This document shows, in pieces, positions 60,246 to 64,000 of a stretch of DNA of 64,000 bases. The notes below the pieces were generated by a model. That model made no database searches. It was not told where the DNA came from and saw only the letters and a program-made list of their open reading frames with translations. The translations under genes were made by a program, and so were the position numbers. Positions within the stretch are counted from its first letter, which is position 1; each line of letters begins with the position of its first letter. Source of the stretch: JBBQNR01 sp963774075 (lineage in GTDB: Bacteria > Actinomycetota > Thermoleophilia > Solirubrobacterales > JBBDJG01). The stretch lies in contig CAVZDP010000009.1 in the NCBI GenBank assembly GCA_963774075.1, positions 186,001-250,000 on the forward strand. The letters are read 5' to 3'.

Positions 60246-61057
60246 GCGAGCTCATGATCGGGGTTCTCGCTTCAGCGGGTGGGGCTCTCGTTGGCGTCGG
60301 CGTGTCGTCCCTCGCGATGCTCGGCGCTCCTGCTGAGCGAAGATATCGGCGCTCGCAAGGGCGGTCGCTTCACGAGCTTCGCGGCGCCCTCACCGCAATT
60401 CAGCTCGGCGTCACGTTGATCGGACGCGGTGCCGCTGGGCCGTCGCGGCTCAGCGAGCGGGTGACCGCGCTTCAACCGCAGCTCGCCCGTGCTCGCCTCG
60501 CGCTCGAAGAGCTTCAAGGCGTGCGACCGGGTCATTCTTCGCGGCGGGCCGAGCCGATCGAGTTGCGCTCGCTCGTCCTTCGCCGCGCCAGAGCGTGGTC
60601 CGCGCTCGCGCCGGCTTACAGCGCTCGCATGCGCTGCGACTGGCGCGCCGGCGAAGTCTGGGTCCGAGGTGATGCCGAGGCGCTCACGCGTGCGCTGGAC
60701 AACCTGATCGCGAACGCGCTGGAGCACGGCGGGGGACGGGTGCTGATCGAAGGCGAGCGGGTAGCCGGGTTGGCACGCGTCTCGATCTCAGATGGCGGAC
60801 CGGGCGCTCCGCATCCGGACCGGGTGTGCGAGCCGGGGCCCGGCTCCCCTCGAGGTCACGGGCTCTCCATCGCCAAGGATGCAGTGGAGTCTCAGGGAGG
60901 GCGCATCGTCACGCGGGCCAGGTCCGCCGGCAGGGCGCTTGCCATCGAGCTCGCGCTCGCCGACGTCACTGCTCCCGTTTCCGAGGAGCGGCGGCCGGAG
61001 CCCGTCCGCCGCTCGAGCGGTGAACGTCAGGATCAGCGGGCCACGCGCGCCGCATGA
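60242..61057 (+). CDS. Small histidine kinase with no sensor domain
   Basis: The 271-residue protein has one N-terminal transmembrane segment (MIGVLASAGGALVGVGVSSLAML) and then directly the kinase core: H-box LHELRGALTAIQLG, N-box LDNLIANALEHGG, G1 SDGGPGAP and G2 GHGLSIAKDAVESQGG. The ATP-lid region is short. No periplasmic sensor, PAS or HAMP is present, so the signal must come through the membrane segment or a partner, possibly the pilus apparatus. Start and stop codons overlap the neighbours on both sides (ATGA), so it is translated with the response regulator and cpaB. Confidence 0.9.
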   Translation: MSELMIGVLASAGGALVGVGVSSLAMLGAPAERRYRRSQGRSLHELRGALTAIQLGVTLIGRGAAGPSRLSERVTALQPQLARARLALEELQGVRPGHSSRRAEPIELRSLVLRRARAWSALAPAYSARMRCDWRAGEVWVRGDAEALTRALDNLIANALEHGGGRVLIEGERVAGLARVSISDGGPGAPHPDRVCEPGPGSPRGHGLSIAKDAVESQGGRIVTRARSAGRALAIELALADVTAPVSEERRPEPVRRSSGERQDQRATRAA

Positions 61058-61767
61058 ACCGCCGTGCCCGGGTGCTCGCGCTCTTTGGGGCCTCGGCCGT
61101 CTGCGCCGGCCTCGCGGTGTCGCTCGTGAACGGGTACGCGAGTGAGGTGAGGACGCAGGTGGGCCCGCTCGTGCCGGTCGTGGTGGCTCGGGCGCATGTG
61201 CCTGCCGGCCGGGTCGTGACGCGCTCTGACGTGCAGCTGCGGCTTTCGTTGCGGAGGGTCCCCGAGCGCTTCGCACCACCGGACGCCCTTCGCTCGCCTG
61301 GACAGGCGCTCGGACTGCGCGCCTCGGTGGCGCTGGCGCCCGGAAGCTACGTCGGTCGCTCTCAGCTCGAACGGCCCGTGAGTCGAGACCCTGGGCGTGC
61401 GCTCGCGCGTGCGCGGCTGATCGAGGTGCCCGTGTCGGGCGCGGCCTCGCTGCGTGATGTGCTTCGTCCAGGGTCGAGGTCCGATGTACTGGTGACGAGC
61501 GGCTCGGAGGGCGGGCGGCCGCGCACCTACGTCGCCGTTCAGAGCGTGGAGATCCTGGGTCTTCGCGCCGCGCAGGACGAGCAGGCAGGCGGGGAAGGGG
61601 TGCAGCCCCCGGATGCAGTCGCCACTCTCCGCGTCACGCTTCGCCAGGCGGTGCTGCTCGCCGCCGCGCGCAACTTCGCGCGCGAAGTGCGGCTCGTCCC
61701 GCGCCAGGCGGGCGACCGCAGCCGCGTCGGGTCGATCGCGATCGGCGCCGAGGACCTGCATCCATGA
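61054..61767 (+). CDS. cpaB: CpaB/RcpC-like Flp pilus assembly protein
   Basis: The 237-residue protein has an N-terminal signal anchor (VLALFGASAVCAGLAVSLV), a SAF domain (PVVVARAHVPAGRVVTRSDV, PGSYVGRSQLERPVSRDPGR) and an RcpC/CpaB-type domain (RLIEVPVSGAASLRDVLRPG, SRSDVLVTSGSEGG, YVAVQSVEILGL). CpaB acts in the periplasm in Tad pilus assembly. ATG 61054 overlaps the kinase stop. CpaF follows. Confidence 0.88.
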   Translation: MNRRARVLALFGASAVCAGLAVSLVNGYASEVRTQVGPLVPVVVARAHVPAGRVVTRSDVQLRLSLRRVPERFAPPDALRSPGQALGLRASVALAPGSYVGRSQLERPVSRDPGRALARARLIEVPVSGAASLRDVLRPGSRSDVLVTSGSEGGRPRTYVAVQSVEILGLRAAQDEQAGGEGVQPPDAVATLRVTLRQAVLLAAARNFAREVRLVPRQAGDRSRVGSIAIGAEDLHP

Positions 61768-61786
61768 CCCCTTCAGCGGTAGGGCC

Positions 61787-62998
61787 GTGAGCTCGGCGGG
61801 ACCTGTAAGGGAGAGCGCGATCGAAGAGCTGGCGTCCTCTGTGCGCAGGCGACTCGTCGACGACGCGGCGCGCGACCGCCGAGGCTTCGGCGAGGACGAG
61901 CATGCGTTGCGCCAACGGGTGGCGGCGTTACTCGACGGCGAGGCCCAGCTCCTCGACTCGCGCGAGCGCGCGGAGCTGGTCGAGAGCGTGCTCTCGAGCA
62001 CGATCGGGCTCGGGCCCCTGGAGCCGCTGCTCACGGACCCGACGGTCGACGAGATCATGGTGAACGGGCTCGGCGCGGTCCTGGTGGAGCGCGCCGGGCG
62101 GATAGAGCACACTGAGATTTCCTTTGGCTCGGGCGCGGAGCTGATGCACGTGATCGAGCGGATCTTGAGTCGAGTGGGCAGGCGGGTGGACGAAGCGAGC
62201 CCGCTTGCCGACGCGCGCCTGCCCGATGGCTCGAGAGTCAACTGCGTCATACCTCCGCTCAGCCTGGACGGTCCCTTACTCACCATCCGTCGCTTTCGCC
62301 GGCGGGCGTTCTCGATGCCGGAGCTCGTCGCCCGCGACACGCTCACGCGAGAGGTGGAGGCCTTCCTTGCAACATCCGTGTCTTCGCGACTGAATGTCGT
62401 CGTCAGCGGCGGCACGGGGTCGGGCAAGACGACGTTGCTGAACGTCCTGTCTGCGCTGATCGCCCGCGGCGAGCGCGTCATCACGATCGAAGACGCGGCG
62501 GAGCTGCGGCTGGCGCAGCCGCACGTCCTGCGGCTCGAGAGCCGGCCGCCGAACCTCGACGGGGAGGGGGAGGTGACGATCCGAGCCCTGGTCCGAAACG
62601 CACTTCGCATGCGGCCGGATCGCATCATCGTCGGCGAGGTGCGCGGCAAGGAGGCGCTGGACATGCTGCAGGCTCTGAACACCGGTCACGACGGCTCGAT
62701 GACGACGGTGCACGCCAACTCGGCCGCTGATGCGCTGCGGAGGATCGAGACGCTGGCGCTGATGGCAGACGTCGCGCTGCCGCATGCCGCCGTGCGCGAG
62801 CAGGTGGGGAGCGCGCTCGATCTCGTCGTCCATCTGGCACGCGATCGGGGCGGCAATCGTGTCGTGACCTCGGTGGCGGAGGTGGTACGCGTGGCGGGAG
62901 AGGCGGGCGTGCGGGAGCTCTATGCGCGCCGCGACGGCGAGCTCCAGGACATCGCGGCGCCAAGTGACTCGCTCGCCCGGCGGCTGACGCGTTCTTGA
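61787..62998 (+). CDS. cpaF: Tad pilus assembly ATPase CpaF/TadA
   Basis: The 403-residue cytoplasmic ATPase has GLGPLEPLLTDPTVDEIMVN, PDGSRVNCVIPPLSLDGPLL, Walker A SGGTGSGKTTLLN near residue 207, the Asp box ITIEDAAELRL, Walker B RPDRIIVGEVRGKEALDMLQ and the His box NTGHDGSMTTVHANS. It powers Flp/Tad pilus assembly or retraction. GTG 61787 is the start; the interval from 61767 holds only AGGG. It overlaps tadB. Confidence 0.96.
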   Translation: MSSAGPVRESAIEELASSVRRRLVDDAARDRRGFGEDEHALRQRVAALLDGEAQLLDSRERAELVESVLSSTIGLGPLEPLLTDPTVDEIMVNGLGAVLVERAGRIEHTEISFGSGAELMHVIERILSRVGRRVDEASPLADARLPDGSRVNCVIPPLSLDGPLLTIRRFRRRAFSMPELVARDTLTREVEAFLATSVSSRLNVVVSGGTGSGKTTLLNVLSALIARGERVITIEDAAELRLAQPHVLRLESRPPNLDGEGEVTIRALVRNALRMRPDRIIVGEVRGKEALDMLQALNTGHDGSMTTVHANSAADALRRIETLALMADVALPHAAVREQVGSALDLVVHLARDRGGNRVVTSVAEVVRVAGEAGVRELYARRDGELQDIAAPSDSLARRLTRS

Positions 62999-63879
62999 GC
63001 GCGGAGCTCGCCGCCGCGCTCGCCGCCGCGGCGGCCGCTCTTGGGGGTGCGGCTCTTGTGGAGACGATCGGTCCCACCTGGCGCTTGATTCGCTCACGGC
63101 TGGATCCTCTCGGCGCTCGCCTCCTCGACTCGTTCGACCAGGCGATCCGCCCGCTGCGGATGGCAGCGGAGGCGGGTACAGCGCCGACCCCGGCCGAGCG
63201 CCTTCGGCTGCAGGGGCTCGCAGCGGCCGGCGGTCTGCTCGCGGGGCTCATCATCTCGGGACCCCTGGCAGCACTGGCAGCGGCGGGATTGGCCGGCTGG
63301 TTCGCCGGCCGCTCTCTGGTCTGGCGGCGAGAGCGCTATCGGCGCAGAGTCGACGCCGGCGCTTCGACCGCAGCGCTCGCGATCGCGGACGCCCTTGGCG
63401 CGGGCCGTTCGATTCGAGCCGCACTGCTCGCGTGCGCCGGTCGGCTCGACGGTGCGATCGGCTCAGAGCTTCGCCAGCTCGCCCACGAGCTGGAGGTCGG
63501 CGACAAGCTCGACTCCGCGCTCGAGCGGCTGCGTGAGCGCTGTCGTTCACGGCGCATCGACCTGATCGTCGCCGCCGTCCAGGTCCAGCGTCACTCGGGC
63601 GGCAGCCTGGCGGGATTGCTCCGCGAGATCGCTGCGGCAATCGACGACCAGGACCGCGTGTCCGATGAGGCGCGTGCCGCCAGCGCACAGGCTCGCTTCA
63701 CGTCAGTTGTTGTCATGCTGATGCCGTTGGCGGGCATGCTCATGGGTGAGCTCGCGTCACCGGGCTTTCTCGGCGGCATCACCAGCTCCGCCGGTGCCAT
63801 GTGGCTCGTCGCGATGGCGTTCGTCCTGCAGGCGCTCGGCCTCGGAGTCGTGCGGCACCTCGGGCGGGTCGAGACCTGA
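62995..63879 (+). CDS. tadB: Tad pilus membrane protein TadB
   Basis: TTG 62995 overlaps the cpaF stop (TTGA). The 294-residue protein has N-terminal hydrophobic stretches (LLAGLIISGPLAALAAAGLA), then the type II secretion F domain (DAGASTAALAIADALGAGRS, IDLIVAAVQVQRHSGGSLAG, LLREIAAAIDDQDR) and two C-terminal helices (SVVVMLMPLAGMLMGEL, MWLVAMAFVLQALGLGVV). TadB is the inner-membrane platform with TadC. Confidence 0.92.
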   Translation: MSAELAAALAAAAAALGGAALVETIGPTWRLIRSRLDPLGARLLDSFDQAIRPLRMAAEAGTAPTPAERLRLQGLAAAGGLLAGLIISGPLAALAAAGLAGWFAGRSLVWRRERYRRRVDAGASTAALAIADALGAGRSIRAALLACAGRLDGAIGSELRQLAHELEVGDKLDSALERLRERCRSRRIDLIVAAVQVQRHSGGSLAGLLREIAAAIDDQDRVSDEARAASAQARFTSVVVMLMPLAGMLMGELASPGFLGGITSSAGAMWLVAMAFVLQALGLGVVRHLGRVET

Positions 63880-63880
63880 C

Positions 63881-64000
63881 GTGGCGTCTCTGCTTGCGGC
63901 CCTCGCCGCTGTCGGTGCCGTCGCCGCGGCCGCGGAAGCGAGCGCCGGCCTTGTGGAGCGGTTTCGTTCGGGGCGCACGAACCGAGTTTCGGCCGCGGGC
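63881..64000 (+). CDS. Probable TadC (5' part only, runs off the window)
   Basis: GTG 63881 begins just 1 bp after the tadB stop and is open to the window end (40 codons): MASLLAALAAVGAVAAAAEA then SAGLVERFRSGRTNRVSAAG. The hydrophobic N-terminus and place after tadB fit TadC, but too little is visible to confirm it. Confidence 0.5.
   Translation, partial: MASLLAALAAVGAVAAAAEASAGLVERFRSGRTNRVSAAG

Overview
The window is GC-rich actinobacterial chromosome. Three traits point to Thermoleophilia, most likely Solirubrobacterales: many SnoaL-like proteins beginning M-S-x-E-N-V-E, DUF4383, DUF1990 and DUF4331 proteins, and a C-terminal module starting PRPGG(G/A)TPLRVPLV. That taxonomic placement is inference from sequence style; there is no rRNA in the window.

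Layout. (1) 1-12.2 kb: two tandem paralogous secreted repeat proteins. The second carries 13 apparently identical 330-bp repeats, then five 339-bp repeats in which small indels break the frame. (2) 12.2-17.7 kb: two small metabolic genes, an acyl desaturase/reductase pair with a divergent FabR/DesT-type TetR regulator and palindromic operators, a DUF2834 membrane protein, and an XRE regulator with the same operator sequence at both ends. (3) 17.9-19.0 kb: remnants of an IS1182-type element and a tyrosine integrase. (4) 19-36 kb: a probable stress regulon. Three strong promoters share the layout TTGACA / 17 bp containing the palindrome GACAGAC-NN-GTCTGTC / TAGAAA. They drive DUF4331-TPR, an SRPBCC protein followed by an NAD(P)-binding protein, and a STAS/ferritin-like/CsbD-like/DUF1990 run. 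Two intact TetR genes and a TetR remnant sit beside two of them. Also here are a beta-carbonic anhydrase, a catalase-like protein, uvsE, and decayed fragments (tRNA 3' half, DUF1990, SnoaL). (5) 36-41 kb: mobile DNA. A defective IS1182 transposase sits in a SnoaL gene, and an excisionase-like/integrase pair runs into tRNA-Val(UAC), which has a second integrase remnant on its other side. (6) 41-51.3 kb: SnoaL genes and secreted proteins. Four proteins carry the PRPGG module: two stand-alone, one fused to an arylsulfotransferase-like domain, one to a beta-propeller. One SnoaL/PRPGG gene pair and its leader are duplicated. (7) 51.3-59.4 kb: small cytoplasmic proteins, then a sulfatase and a GH43-like protein, both with a lyase-like lectin domain and both behind the same duplicated promoter and structured leader. 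(8) 59.5-64 kb: a two-component system translationally linked to Tad/Flp pilus genes (cpaB, cpaF, tadB, partial tadC), cut by the window end.

Several genes carry isolated single-base frame breaks between well-conserved flanks (giant repeat protein, reductase, integrase, 32963-33304). These look at least as much like consensus errors as real decay and should be checked against raw reads before being called pseudogenes.
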